Shown here piece by piece: positions 21,148-34,499 of a stretch of DNA of 64,000 bases; position 1 is the first letter of the stretch, and the number at the start of each line of letters is the position of its first letter. The translations under genes were made by a program, and so were the position numbers. Below the pieces are notes generated by a model, which worked only from the letters and a program-made list of their open reading frames with translations, did no database searches and had not been told where the DNA came from. Source of the stretch: Apus apus. Lineage: Eukaryota; Chordata; Aves; Apodiformes; Apodidae. Location of the stretch: assembly GCF_020740795.1 (NCBI RefSeq), contig NC_067282.1, positions 171,274,274 to 171,338,273 on the forward strand. Direction: 5' to 3'.

Positions 21148-23127
21148 GAATACAAAAAGAAAAAAAAAAAGTAATTTTGTCGTTGGTATCTTTCCAGGAT
21201 AAAGTAATTTATACTCTCCTACATGTTTATAAACATGGGATAGATTTTACTCCTCTAGTCAGATTTGTTTTAGTCTTGTTGGCTTTTTTCCCCATCAAGT
21301 GATTTATGTAGTTCTGTTTCAGCTGTAAACAGCAATAGCAGGTATCTAGTTTCATACTTTAATGTATATATGAATAACAAAATGATGTTGTTTCATCTTC
21401 TTTGCTAGGGACTTTGTTATTGAATTGCAAAAAAAACCCTGTAAAAAGAGATTTTATGATTTTTTCATTGTAAACTACCCCTTCACTTAAAATTGCATTC
21501 CATTTTAGAAAAAGCTGGAGTGGTTTTGTTTTTTTCCTTCTCCTTCCTTTTTTTTCCTTCCTAAATAATGGGAGAACTACATTATTTCTTACCGAGGCAG
21601 TGAAGTATGACCAAATGACTGCTGAAGTCTGTTTAGGAGGTACCAGGCTAGAGTTTAAGCCTAATGAAAAGTAGGAGGGTTTGGGTTTTGATAGTCTAAT
21701 GTGGGCAGATCTACTGTGGTATATGAATATAGACATGTATTGTATAGTCATATATGTCTGGTGTATGGTTTAACCATATCTTATATGGTTACATAATTAT
21801 GTAATACCAGCCCTGAGCAGGGGAGGCCAAGGTACAGGGACAGGGTGGTACAAGTGCTTGCCAGCCCCAGGTGGGTGGCTTAGGTGCCAGGGACGATGTT
21901 GCTGTGCTGCTTTGGGCCATCACAAGCCCTGCGAGATGCTCTTGAGTGCCCTTGGCACCAGGGCTGTAGACAGGTGCCTGTGCCACCCCACTGCTGCCCT
22001 TGTGTCGAGATCAGGGTCTTTTATCAGTGCTGCAGCCAGCATCGACCCCAAGGAGAAGCTGTGGGAGGCAGAGAACGGATGCAAGAAGTGGAGGGAAAAT
22101 GGAGGGGACACAAGGGCCAAAGCAGGAGCAGGGACCTCAGCTGCTCCAACCTGTCCTTCCAGAGGAGAACAAGCTAATTTCATGGTACCTTCAGCATGAG
22201 TGATGCACACAGGGTGGATCTGCGATGCTTGGTAGGGTCATGGGCTTGCTCTATCCAGGAGCCAGGTGGGGATGGTGCCCCTGGGTCGTGGGGTGCCCCT
22301 AGACACCCACCACAAGCTGCTCCAAACTGCTACGTCCTTCTGTGCTGATGGCCAAACTCATGGATCATCCGTGCTTCATCCTGTGCCCCGAGACTGGGTT
22401 GAAACTCAGTAACATTTGCATTTATTTTTCCTTCTGTGTTGGCAGGTAGCTGGATGAAAGATATTACCTGGCCATGAACTTTTGGACTTTGATGTGATCT
22501 GAAAAGCATTAGTGTGTGTTTCCCCTGCTGCTGCTGCTTCCCGTCACTGCAGATGATGACAACTCTGCCAGGGAGGCAGTGACCCAGCCCGGGCTGGCGT
22601 GTGAAAATGCCAATTGCATGGATTTTGGTGCTGTGCACTGCACACGTTCTTTCCCAGTGGCAGTGCTGAAACTGTGGCTCTTCAGGGGACAGGACGGTGC
22701 CTTTGAGCTGATATTGCTCCTGCGTGCGTGGGATGCAAATGCAGCCTGTGAAGCCACCCCGTGGTGCACGGGCTTAATAGAGCAGGTTTTCAGTCACTCA
22801 CTGGGAAGATGAAAATTTTCTGCATGCATTTAATCTTAGCCTGAGAAATCACTCGAGGAAAAAAAAAAACACAACACAACAGTAACATGGACAAAATTAG
22901 TGCTCTGGTGATGAGATGGACTTGGGTTTGGAGAGCCAGGGGTGGTGGGAGATTGGCTGGCAGTGCAGGGCTGAGGAATGTGGCAGGAGGTTGGATTAAA
23001 CCACAGAGATGCATTGGGGTGGGACTGGCAGTGGGGCAGAAGCCGAGCACCCAGCCATGGTGGTGTCTCCTCCTCATTGGCAGGTTGGCCACCTTGTGTG
23101 TGGTTAAAAACTAAGGTTGTTCAGCCA

Positions 23128-23167
23128 GTTACTATAGCAATGATGTAGCACGAGTTGTCATGGCAAC
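23128..23167. promoter_or_regulatory. Pair of RFX X-box-like palindromes
   Basis: GTTACTATAGCAAT (23128-23141) and GTTGTCATGGCAAC (23154-23167) both follow the RFX X-box plan of two half-sites around a 2-bp spacer. The second differs by one base from the perfect palindrome GTTGCCATGGCAAC. The two start 26 bp apart. Confidence 0.5.
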
Positions 23168-23410
23168 AGAGCAGAATTTTTCATCACGTTCCTGCAGGAG
23201 GGTGATGGATGCTGGTTTGGGGGGCTCTGAACTTGGCCATTTGCATCATATCTTTTTCCTTGGTAGAAGCGCTCACACCCGCTGCAGTCGATGAAGGTGC
23301 CTGCCCTTCCGCTACCGCTGCCTGGTTTTCCGCATCCTGATGCTAAAATTTCTTACACATTTAGAAAGTTAAGAACAGCTCTGGAAAGCCTTAAGTTTTT
23401 AAGCCTAACC

Positions 23411-24068
23411 TAATGAGGAGAAGCTCAACCTGAGCCACCAGTGTGTGCTCGCAGCCCAGAGAGCCAACCACATCCTGGGCTGCACCAAAAGAAGTGTGGC
23501 CAGCAGGGCCAGGGAGGTGATTCTGCCCCTCTACTCTGCTCTCCTGAGACCCCACCTGGAATACTGCATACAGTCCTGGTGCCCTTAGCACAAGAAAGAT
23601 ATAGACCTGTTGGAAGGGGTCCAGAGAAGGGCCACCAAGGTGATCAAAGGCCTGGAGCACCTCTGCTATGAAGACAGGCTGAGAGAATTGGGACTGTTCA
23701 ACCTGGAGAAGGGAAGACTCTGGGGAGACCTTATAGCGGCCTTCCGGTACCTGAAGGGGCTACAGGAAAGCTGGGGAGGGGCTTTTCACCAGAGTGGGTA
23801 GTGATAAGACAAGGGGGAATAGTTTTAAACTGAGAATGGGGAGATTCAGCTTAGATATTAGGAAGAAATTCTTCACTATAAGGGTGGTGAGGAACTGGAA
23901 TGGGTTGTCCGGGGAGGTTGTTGATGCCCCATCCCTGGAGGTTTTTAAGACCAGGTTGGATGAGGTTTTGTGCAACCTGGTCTAGTTGTAGGGTTCCCTG
24001 CTCATGGCAGAGGGTTGGAACTAGATGATCTTTAATGTCCCTTCCAACCTTAACGATTCTATGATTCT
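23411..24068 (+). mobile_element. CR1 LINE 3' fragment (0.66 kb)
   Basis: Plus strand. It covers the last part of ORF2 (nucleotides reading ggccagggaggtgattctgc and gtccagagaagggccaccaa), the ORF2 end ([20 protein letters not shown]) and the 3' UTR with gatctttaatgtcccttcc and gattctatgattctta. Frame disruptions and a premature stop show it is dead. Confidence 0.9.
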
Positions 24069-26929
24069 TATGAGCACTGTTATACAAGGTGTGTTAATAA
24101 AACATACTTCTGCTAGTGAGGCTGGTTCCAGACACTTCCTCAACCTTGTGTGTGCTCTTCACGTCTGTATCTGCCCATAATACAATTTGATAGGACATTG
24201 GGTGCCCATTTGACAGAATGATTTTAACCTGATCCAAAGAGAATTTGCTTCAAATCCTCCCTTTTAGAACAGAATAATATATATTGTGCCTTGAAAATGC
24301 ATCTTTCTGTGGCAGTTTTATTGAAATTGTCTTTGCTTTCTCTTCCTTCCCGGGCTCGAAGAGCACTACACAATCTTTTTCCCTTGCTCATAAGCTATGC
24401 ATCGTTTCCTCCTTGTCAGGGTACTTTCGTATGGGTCATCAACAGGACAAGTACACTGTATGTAAATTATATTGCTTTAAATAGTTCTTTCCTTAGGCGA
24501 GCTGGTGTAACTCATTTTACCCCTACAGAAACCAAGAGTGTACCTATCAGCTGTGTTTTTTTCAGTTGTGTAAGAAAGTAAACTCCTAGAGTGCAGAGCA
24601 TATTCAGTAATATGGTTTTGTAAGGATAAAAACCTCATATTCAGCTTAACTCAAGATGTTGGCTGTTTTTAAAAACCAAAACATTCTGCTCATAATCTAC
24701 TTTTAAAAATCCCTAAACCCTTCATTACATGTAATTTTCTCTCCTGAGCTATACACCTCAAAATGAAGCCTGAAAAATAGTGTTAGTGATGTTCCACAAC
24801 AAGGTATACTTGCTGCTTTCATAAACTGTCATTTACAGGCCCCAGGGAGTCTGGAAAATGGAAAATCTGAATTTGGGGTGTACAACTTCATAGTGCAGAT
24901 ATTTCTTAAGTGTCTTCAATATTTTCTTTTGTCCTGTACTTTTTAGTAGGTAGGTTTTGGGTGTGCCAGCAGAGCTTTATCTATTGTCAGGGAGCACAAG
25001 GGAAAAACAATTGGCTGAGAGACATCTTGGGATTTGAACCTGTACAGTGCTGGATTGGAATCTGGGTTATGCTTGAGGCTGAGTAGCTTTGGATATAGGA
25101 AAGTAATCACAATGGTGTGTTTGAAGTCCTTTTTGCTTTAAAAAGTTCTGATTGCTGTGTGCTGCAGCATATGACTAATGTGAGAAGCTCCCTGTGCATA
25201 CACGAGCTGGAGTGCTTGCCCAGCTCATACAGCAGCACCGTTAACATCTACCAAAGATAATGTATTTTTAACTTGTGCTTGAATCTTTCAAGTGCTGGAC
25301 TTAAATCCAGAGTCTCCTTGGGTTGTCCCATTGATACAAATAATAATCACAAAGCGGGAGGTCTGTGCAGTGCCCATTTCTTCAGGTGTTGCATCAGCCC
25401 TGGAAGCCATTCAGAAACCTCCCCACATAGTCCCTGCTCTCCACTAGGATCTGCTCAGTCTACTTTGTTTGGGTTAACGCAAGCCTGTGGTCATGGGACC
25501 ATGACAAATAAATGAAGTATGAAAGACTTCAGAGGATATTTATTTGGTTATTTATTCAGGCATAAACTGTGATGTGAATCCAGCTGGGTCCTGGATCGGG
25601 TGACATCAATGAATGAAGGTTTGTGTAACTGCATGATTGTTCTGCAGGTATATTATCATGTGTGATTTTTGGGCAAGTGACCTCAAGAAATCTCATACCA
25701 CAGTGGTTATTTTTTTATCTTATCAGTCTTTCTGATGATAAAAGAAATCTGGCTTTTGAAAATATGAATAGCTCTGGCACTACACTGGTATAGATTAGAA
25801 GATTTATGCCCTGACTTGTTGAGTGCTCCCTCCTTTCTCCCTCCCAAATTAAAGACGGTATCTGTCACTGTATCTTGAGAGAGGTGGATTTAACTGTGTT
25901 CAGCTGCTAAAAAAACTTAAAAGCTTGCTGAGCTGAAGGATACTGTTTGAAGTCCCTCTGGTAACTTCTTACAGTGGAGGCAGCTCACAGGATTACAGAG
26001 TGTGCAAGCCCACTAATGAGTACATTTGGGGTTTATGAGCACTGAGAGAACTTTTCAATTATGTTAAACTAACTGTACTAGATACAGTCAAAACCCTCTT
26101 CTTTTGGGAAAGTGTTTATTTACAGGGACAGCATTGATTTCAGGAACTTGCTTTCTTGCTAGAAGGTGGGTTCATGAAATTGCTGCAAATATTTTAATGG
26201 GAAAGTCTGATGAGTGAGTGTTTGTCCTAGAGATTTTTCTAAGATGTTTGACAAACTGTTACAGTTAGTAGGTGAGAGGAGGCAATTTTGAAAAATGATA
26301 AAACTCCTCTGGTAGGAAAATAACTGCTTCTTTACATGGCAAAGATTGTTAATGAGATGTTGCAGCATGCTATAAAGAACTACCAAAATAAATTTGCCTT
26401 GTGGCCCAATCTTTTTCCTACTGTGAAAAAAGTCAAGGCACAGAGAAGAGGTTCTTGATGCTCTGCCATGAATGTATTGCAGAACACTGCTTGCTGAAAA
26501 GCAAGGAAAGTCCAGGAGGGAGGAGAAGTTGGCCCATCTTCTTGAAGGTAACTGGGTTGCTGATGGTGTGCTGCATCACAGAGGATTTCAACTTGTGACA
26601 TTGTCACACTCAGCCTTCCTAAATATATAAATAAATGTATGACCATAAAACCCCATGGAGTGTTATCCCTACTTGATGGATCTGTCAGCTGAGGAAAGAT
26701 GTCAGGGAACTTTCCCAAAGCCTTGGGATAGGAAACCTCCTGTCCTTCAGGTTTGGGGCAGGGATTTGAAAGCAGTTTTTGCATCTCTGTGTGTGTAATG
26801 GAGACTAGAAGAGAATCCAAGTTCTATTGATCTTATCCTTGCAGGGATGCAGAAGTAATTGGTTGCACAATAAATGGGAGAATGAAATGAAAAATGATGC
26901 TGGAGCAGTTTAATCAAGTGGCTGCTAAA

Positions 26930-26943
26930 ATATATATATATAT
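26930..26943. repeat. (TA)n microsatellite
   Basis: Seven TA units followed by a short G run. Confidence 0.8.
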
Positions 26944-29900
26944 GGGGGTTGTTTCTCTATAAAACACTCTAAGAGCTCACCAAGGGACACTTGATGTTAA
27001 CAGAATCATTTAAAAGAAAGTAGCATCAAAACAAGTAACATTTGTGAGAAGCTGGTGGTTGCAGGACATGTACAAATCATGAGTGATTAACCAGTGAAGC
27101 TTAAAAGGCCCCAAATTTCCATCACTTCCCCTGGTGTTTTTGACCCAAAGGAAACAGGCAGGAAGGAGCTTTAGGTAGGTAAGAGCTGAGACTCTTGAGT
27201 TTGGGGTAAGTCTTGCAGTTAATAAGAGCATTACGAAAACCTCAATTTATATTACTTACATTTCTCTGGATAAACCACTTTTCCTCAGAGTCCTGGTGAA
27301 CAGAGGTGGGGAGAGCCATCATGTTTCAGTGTCCTCAGATCACTCCCTAAATAAAACATGCAACTACTAAAATTTTAATTTCTCTCTCAAATAGAAGTAC
27401 TTAGACTGACAGCTTTTCCTTCGCATTTTTAACTATCGCTGTTTTAATAGCAATAGTTGCTGACCCACACCTGGCTTGGCATTTGGTGTTCCCTTGTGTA
27501 TCCAGGGGGGATTTCTGTGCTCAGGGGGGGCAAGACATCCCAAAGCTGTTTGCCAGAGCTGACCAGTGATTTTCCTGTAATTGATTGTCCCATCAGGGAA
27601 TGCTGCTTTGTGAAACCCAGGAAATTTCCAGAAGACACACTTCATAGCAATATTCCATTCTAGAAAGAGCAGAAAAAAGTATTTTGTTCATGTAAAAGCA
27701 GAATTGTTTTATGTAAGATGTTACAATGAATTGCATTTCTCCTATAAGGATGAAAAAAATTGCAGTAAAGCATTTCAATTAAAAAAAATAATTCAGGGAC
27801 AAGTTACATAGATTCTTTTGTCCATTTTTGTTATGGAAAATATATTTAAGCTTGTAGAATTTGCTGTGAAAGGGAAAATCCTCTTACAAGCTAGTTTTGT
27901 TTTCTCTGCACTGCTTTATGTTCTGTTTTATGTCTTATATTAACAAGGTGTTCAACTGTGCAAGGAATAATGTTTTCTCAGTTTGTGGTTGATCTTTTGG
28001 TTGCTTAAATTTGCTGTATGATATCTTTACATTCCAGACTTCTGTAATTTACAATTTAGGTATACTATACTATACTATCATAAAGATGCAATGTAGAGTT
28101 ACTGTCTAATATATAAAATGAGAAATGCAGTTGTAAGTCTTGAGTCTCCTCTCCTAAATGACTGAGGGACCCACTGGGTTAGTATTTAAGTCTGGAAGAG
28201 AGCGTGTCACTCGTGAAATAATTAGTCAAATTTAAACAGAAGCCCATCAGGGGCTGCTAGATGGTTTGCTTTAGGCCTTTTTAAGGAGTTTTCCTTTATG
28301 AAAACCAAACAGTATGTTTTGGAGAACAAACCAGTAGACTAAGCCCTGTGTTTTTACATAGGTTAACTTGCTGGGGTGGGCTCTTGCGTCCCGCCCAACA
28401 CAGCGTGTGCCAAACACCAGCACTCCCACCACAAAACACACATCCAGCTCTCCTTGAAGGGTAATCCCTACAGAAAACCCAGACAAATTGGGAGCAACTG
28501 TTATGAATTGAACCATGAATTTTTAATATTTGGATAACCTGAGGCGCAAGCTTAAAATAAAACACATTTCATATTCTGAGCAGTGCATGTAATGATACAT
28601 GAAGGTTCAGAATGTCCTTCCCTCTGGCCTGGCAGGGAGCAGACCCTGCTGGGAAATACCTCCTGGCATGCCAGGTACACAGGAGTAACTCCGACCTGAT
28701 TTATCACCTCTTTGGTTGAATCTTTTGCTAGAAAAATGGAAAACTCTTTCTAAATTGGTGTATTGACACATACAAACACAATGGTTTTAATCAAAGATTT
28801 TGCTTCACCTTTCATAGAAACCAGAATAAGCTCCCTGGGAAGAAATGCTGAGTGATCAGCAGCAAGCCTGAATCATGTTCAGGAAACTCTTTTTGTTGTG
28901 AGGGCTTCTGTGGCATCTGAGGCCACAGTAGAAGCAGCAAGGGGGAGTCCGGGGCTTGCGTGAGAGCTGCCTGGTAGAAACGTTTGCTGTAGCAGAAAGC
29001 TGAGCAGGCATTGCCCAGTGTCACAACGTCTGGGTGGTTTGCCTTTCATTTTACTGCCCCTGGTGCCAGGCAGTGGGAGGGTAAGGATGGGTATCCAGCC
29101 AGGAGCCTGGCCAGGCACCATCCAACATGCTGTGGCTTTCCCATATTGGTGTCCCAAATGCCAGTGTCTCATGGAAAGTGAACAATTTTGGCTGCAAGAT
29201 TATTGTTTTGGTCTACCATGTTAGAAAGCAGCTTCCCCCCCACCCTTCCCCAGCCCCTCCCTGTCCTTTGTTTTTCTCTGAGAGGAGGCATGGAGATTAA
29301 AGAGGTAAAATCCAAAACCTCAGTGGAATAAACCAGTATATACAAGGGCCAGCTTTCACATGCTTTGGCTTTACCAGCTGAAAGAAATGTGCCTTGATTT
29401 CAGTGCACCTTGCATGCAGATATGTTTTGTTTCTTTTTCATTTTTAATTGAAATTTGAACTCATTGGAAGTGCTGTATTTTTGTTTGTGCAGATGTGTGG
29501 ACATCATCCTGTGAGGTACAGCTTATATTGATCTCTCCGTCTCTCTCTAACAATTTGTCTGGGGAGAAGCAGAGGTGCTAAAAATACTAGTAGTGCAGGT
29601 AGGGACAGACAGGTGCCTGTTTTACCGAATGCTGTAGAAGGGATGGGGAAGAGTCCTTGACAGCTGATGGATAACATGCCAGCTTCTCTTCTCGACTGTC
29701 CCATATTTTTGCCACCATAATGCAGAATCCTCTTCTGACTGGTTAAAGAGCAGCTCGCACTCAGGTCCTTTCCCTGGCTAACCTTTGCCCAGGACAGAGC
29801 AGGACTCCCATCCCTGTGGACGCAGAGGCTGGGAAGGGGCTGTGCAGCATCTCCTCACCCAAGCTTGTGGCTGCAGACGTAACGATTAACATTTTTGAGA

Positions 29901-31722
29901 GATCAGGACTGAATCACAAATGCCCGGTGAGAGAAGAGCACCGACCTCACTTCAGTGCTGCCGTGACAGAAGTCAAGGACAAACCAGACTGTCCCTGGCT
30001 GTTACTCAGGGGACTACAAGCAACACTGTAAAGTACCCCTGCATCTAAGTGTAACAGCAAAGTGTTTCCTTTTTTCCCCAAAGTATTTCCTTTTGCAGAA
30101 TTGCAGCGCCTCGTTCTGGGAGGATTTCTGCCTCATACAAATGTATTTTTCCTGCCTGATGTGTTTTTTGTTTGGTATTGGGATCCTTCCTTTAACCAGT
30201 GGAGTCATGACTGTTCCCAGTGCTTTGAGGAAGTGGGTGTCCTGGATGCTGAGGGGAACCTAAACCACTGCAAGTGCTGGACATGCTCCTGTTTGCTCTA
30301 GCAAAGAGGGCAAAGAGCCTCAGGGGTGATGTCCGACATCTGTAGCTTTGTAGGAATGACACAGGTTGCATGTTTACCTCCAACCCTCTTCCAAGTGAGC
30401 AAGGTGTTTATCAACTCCTGCAACGTTTGACTGCTGCTTTTTTTGGACCACATTCAATCTGCATTAGGGGAGATGTATAAATTTGATCATTCTCATGCAT
30501 AGTCTCATTCAGGTTCACAGAGGGTGGTGGGGAAGAGATGTCCTACTGATGTTGCTATGACCAGAGCTGTTGGTGGAGGTCATGGTGTAGGGACCAGGGT
30601 AGTGCTGCCACCCATCACAGGTGCCCTTAAACAGGGCTTCATGCTCAGCTGATGTCTGGGGTAGCTGACAGCTGCTGGGAAATTTTTAAAGCCTGAGAAG
30701 AACTCTATTTTTTCACCAAAAAAAGAAAAAGTTGGGGAAAAGGGAAATTATTTGCAGGAATTATTGCCTTCTCATCGATTTCATTTAACTAAGAATGACA
30801 ATCACATTAAGTAAAACTGAACTGTTCCATGAGTAGTCTGAAAAAACCTGAGTTTACCTTAGAAGAGCGATTAATGTTCTTGATATTGGAGATGGAACTG
30901 TAGTGCACACACAAATTGCATTTAATTACATAAGCCTGCTGTTTTGCCTCTGAAGTAGGAAAAGAGTGAAAAGAGTGAAACAGCAAACACCAAAACTCAT
31001 GACTTGTAAACAGAAAATCAAGCTCTTCCTGTAGAGGTCAAACCAGACCCCTTGGGGATGAAATGGTATTATTCCTAAACTTCTAGTATTTGACAAAGTA
31101 ACTTCATTTGGAACATTTCAAAAAACTGAGATATAATGACAGCATCAAGGCAAACATTGCTCAGGCTGGTTGCTTAAGCTGTCTTGAGATATTTCACCTG
31201 GACACTTCTGTTTGGTTGCTCCCCAAAATTCCTCATTTTGTTGTCCTACTTTGGGGAAAAAAAGAAAAAGCGATGTTGTTACTGGGGTTTTGTTTCTCCT
31301 GGCTTCTGTATCACTCATTGCAGCTTCCTCAAACCCCAGCTAAGGGGAGCTGAGAACATCTCAATGCCCAGCATAGCACCATCTGCCCAGCCTTGGGTTT
31401 CTTCTGTGCTCCCCTAAATTCCCAATCACCCCAAGAGCAGCAAAGCCCCCAGCCATGGTCCTGTACTGCTGACTGCCCCTGGGGCTGGCTGGAGAAACTG
31501 TGCAGGACCCACACTGCTGCCAACGTGGGGTGCAGGAGAGTGGTGGCCTTGCTGGTGTGTGAAAATGGGGCTCCCTTCTCACCTGCCATTGGGGCGTGTG
31601 GGGAGGGAGGGCTTTTACACCCAACAGGTTGTGTGACTGTATTTTCTTAACCAGAAATAAAACACAAAGCAGGAAATTTGCAATATGTCCAGCTCTATGC
31701 TTTTGAGAAATTATATGTGCAC

Positions 31723-31742
31723 ATATATATATATATATATAT
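31723..31742. repeat. (AT)n microsatellite
   Basis: About ten AT units in an AT-rich surround. Confidence 0.85.
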
Positions 31743-34499
31743 ACTTAATTTTATTTGTTATTTATTTGTAATTTTGGAAGGGAAATGGAAGAAAGTTCAG
31801 AACTAACTACGGGACTTGGCAACCCCAGATTAGCCATGTTTCAATCCCTAATTGTAGCTTTGTACCTGAACTGACTTTATTCAGAATAACTTTGATCTAG
31901 CTGTAAAATAAGCATTCTGGTGAGTAGGACAAATTAAAAAAAAAGGTTTTGATGTTGGGTCTGAAATGAAGTTTTGACATGTTCTTGGAGTAGTGTTCAG
32001 GAAAGACCATTTAAAGAGCTGAGAACACTGTCCAAATGAAATTCAGCTTAAATCTGCAAGTATTGGTGGAGATCCATGTTGTGTTCATGGGTGCTGGTTA
32101 CCACAGGTGCTGGTGTACCACTGTAATGGCTTTCTCTTAAAAAAATTCTAGGCAGGAAAAAAACCACCCCAAATAAAATATGCATTGCATAGAGTGATTT
32201 TACAGTACTCAGCAGTTCTTGGTTGAAGTTGTAAAGGATTTAAAGTATTTTTCACCTTTAGCACAACAAAATTCACTGTTCATGACTCCAGTAACAACCT
32301 CCACATTCATGTTATTTCATCACAATCAGTAAGTCACTGCCAGAACAATGCCCATTGCAATGAACTTCTTATTCCTCTCCAGAGCAGCTCTGGTCCCAGT
32401 CATTTGTCCCTCCAGAGCGTATTTCATTCAAAGAAATGTAAACCACAGTTTCATGTTGTTTGATGGGTGTTTATAGATGTCAGTAGTACAGAAAATGTAC
32501 ATGGCAGATATTAAGGGTGGAATCAACGCACTCCACAGAAATAAAAACAGGCAGGGTTTGGTTTTGGTTTATCTGTGCTGCCATACTGAGTGCAGCTACT
32601 ATTGATTTCAATCCCACAAGAGTCTGACCTCCTTTGTGCAGCACAACTTGTCTATCTTCATATTTGACAGCTGAATTTGTTTTGCCTTGTATCCGCACTC
32701 TTATGCTATTACTATGCCACTTGAAAAAGAATAAAAATCAATGCAGTTTGTTAATTAAAAAGAGGAAACCTCAACAGGGTCTGTGGTGACCAGCATGGTC
32801 TGGCCCTGCTGGGAGGTGGCAGCCACATGTCTGGGAGGCACTGTCCTTGTGCCACCGTGGGGCACAGGCTCAGCTGACCACAGTGTCAGGCATAAAAGCT
32901 GTGTCCAGCTGGTTTTGATTTGCATGTATCTATTGGGAAAGGTGAGAGAAAACTCACTGACTTGTCCAATTCAGCCAGACCTGTTTTATGTTATTTAATG
33001 CTATTGAATATCTTAGTCAGCAGCAAATTCTATGTGTCACCTTCCAGCATGTGAGCCTGCCAGCTCTCACCTTATCTGTGGCATGAGTGAGAAGGTAAGG
33101 AAATATATTGCTCTTTAATCTCCTTCAGGTCTGGCTTAGTGCCACCACACAGGTTTTGTTCTCCTGTCTGGCTGGGACAATGCACCAGGTGGCCTGGTCC
33201 CTGACTTGCCATTTTCTGTTTTCCTCTCTCCATCAGTTTTGGCCTTGTTGATCAGTAGGATGGCTGGATGAGAAGAACCAAAAGGGTTAGCGTGTTAGGG
33301 TCGCAGTCCTGCTGAGGCTGGGAGGCAGAGGAGTGGTCAGAGGGAGGGGGTGCCCAGGGGGGCTGTGTGCCAGGAAGGGGCTGGAGAGATGGCATGATCC
33401 AAGCTGAGGCCAAGGCACTACGGTCTGCGTGCGCTGGTGGATCCTTCTGGGCAGGTTAAGTCTCCGTGAGCCTCAGAGTAAGTGGGTCACTGGACACTGT
33501 GATACAAGGGCTGCCACCATGGGCTGATCTATGAGCCCATTAACAATCGGTGGTGTTATGGAGGCTTTTCCACCATTAAGAACAAAAGCTCTGCTCTGAT
33601 CTGAGGTGGCCAGTGTGTCTGTCCCCTTGTGCGTGCCACCCCCTTCCCCTCAGCACCTGAAATCTGTCCCCTTCTTCCTTGCTGGGCAGATGGTGGTCCT
33701 CAAGCACAACCAGAGATGACTTTAAAACCAGCCCCTTCAGCTGTGGCTCCTGCCCCTTGTTTTTTTAAGCTAGGATGGGAAATGAGTTTCCAAGTAGCAT
33801 TTCTCTCCCTAAACTCATGTATGTTGGGCAGCGTGGCAGGTCTGTCTGGGTAGATGCAGTCTGAACCCAGGAATTGTTCTTGGCAACGTCTCTTGTGCAG
33901 CCAACATCCCGACTCCAGCAGCCCGCCTCATTTTGGAGCCAGCTACAGAGGTGGGTGTATTGTCACTGTTACTTGGACAGAGGGTCAGTGAAGATCAATC
34001 TTTACCTGTGGCACTCTCCCCACCATGCCCAGCACCATGGCAGCCCTTTTTCTGCTGTAAGAAATGCCCCCAGGCAGGCTTTTAAAATTCTTTTCACTCT
34101 GCACCTATGCTTTTAAAATGTGGAAGGAGGAATCCTTCCCCCCCACCTCCATTTTTCCTGCAGGGAACACGGGGAGGTTAGTGGGGTTCTGGTTGAGTGG
34201 TGAGTTCCTGCAGCAAGTGGGATTGGGGCGGGGGGACACACTGCTTGTGGTTGGTGGCTCTTTGTAGCAGTCTTCACCTACAGAGGGACTTGGCTGAGCT
34301 TACAGTGTGATGGTGCTTTTTGTGTTGGGTAGAGCCTGTCTGGGAACAAAGACTTCAGGCCAAGATGGTGTTGGGACCCGACACAGGGTGGGATGTGGGT
34401 GGCTGGAGATGTGGATTGTTTTCTCTTTGTATGTGAGGGAAATGCAGACTGGCCATCCACATTAGAAGATACAGTGGCATCCCCAGCAAAACTACAAGC

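Larger units (their letters stand above)
19741..23410. other. Intergenic, no gene seen; contains candidate protein-binding motifs
   Basis: Contains a T-run near 20930-20946, a CTCF-like motif (21129-21147), a GC-richer block (21800-23100) and the X-box-like pair (23128-23167). Open frames in the GC-richer block have no recognisable domain. Confidence 0.55.

Noticed and set aside
21789-23114. Several overlapping open frames of 65-113 codons in a GC-richer block
   Set aside because: No recognisable domain, no exon-like splice sites or codon conservation evidence; open frames overlap in all phases.
25020-25100. tRNA-like B box (GGTTCAAATCC on the minus strand near 25031-25041)
   Set aside because: No A box, acceptor stem or anticodon arm can be folded around it.
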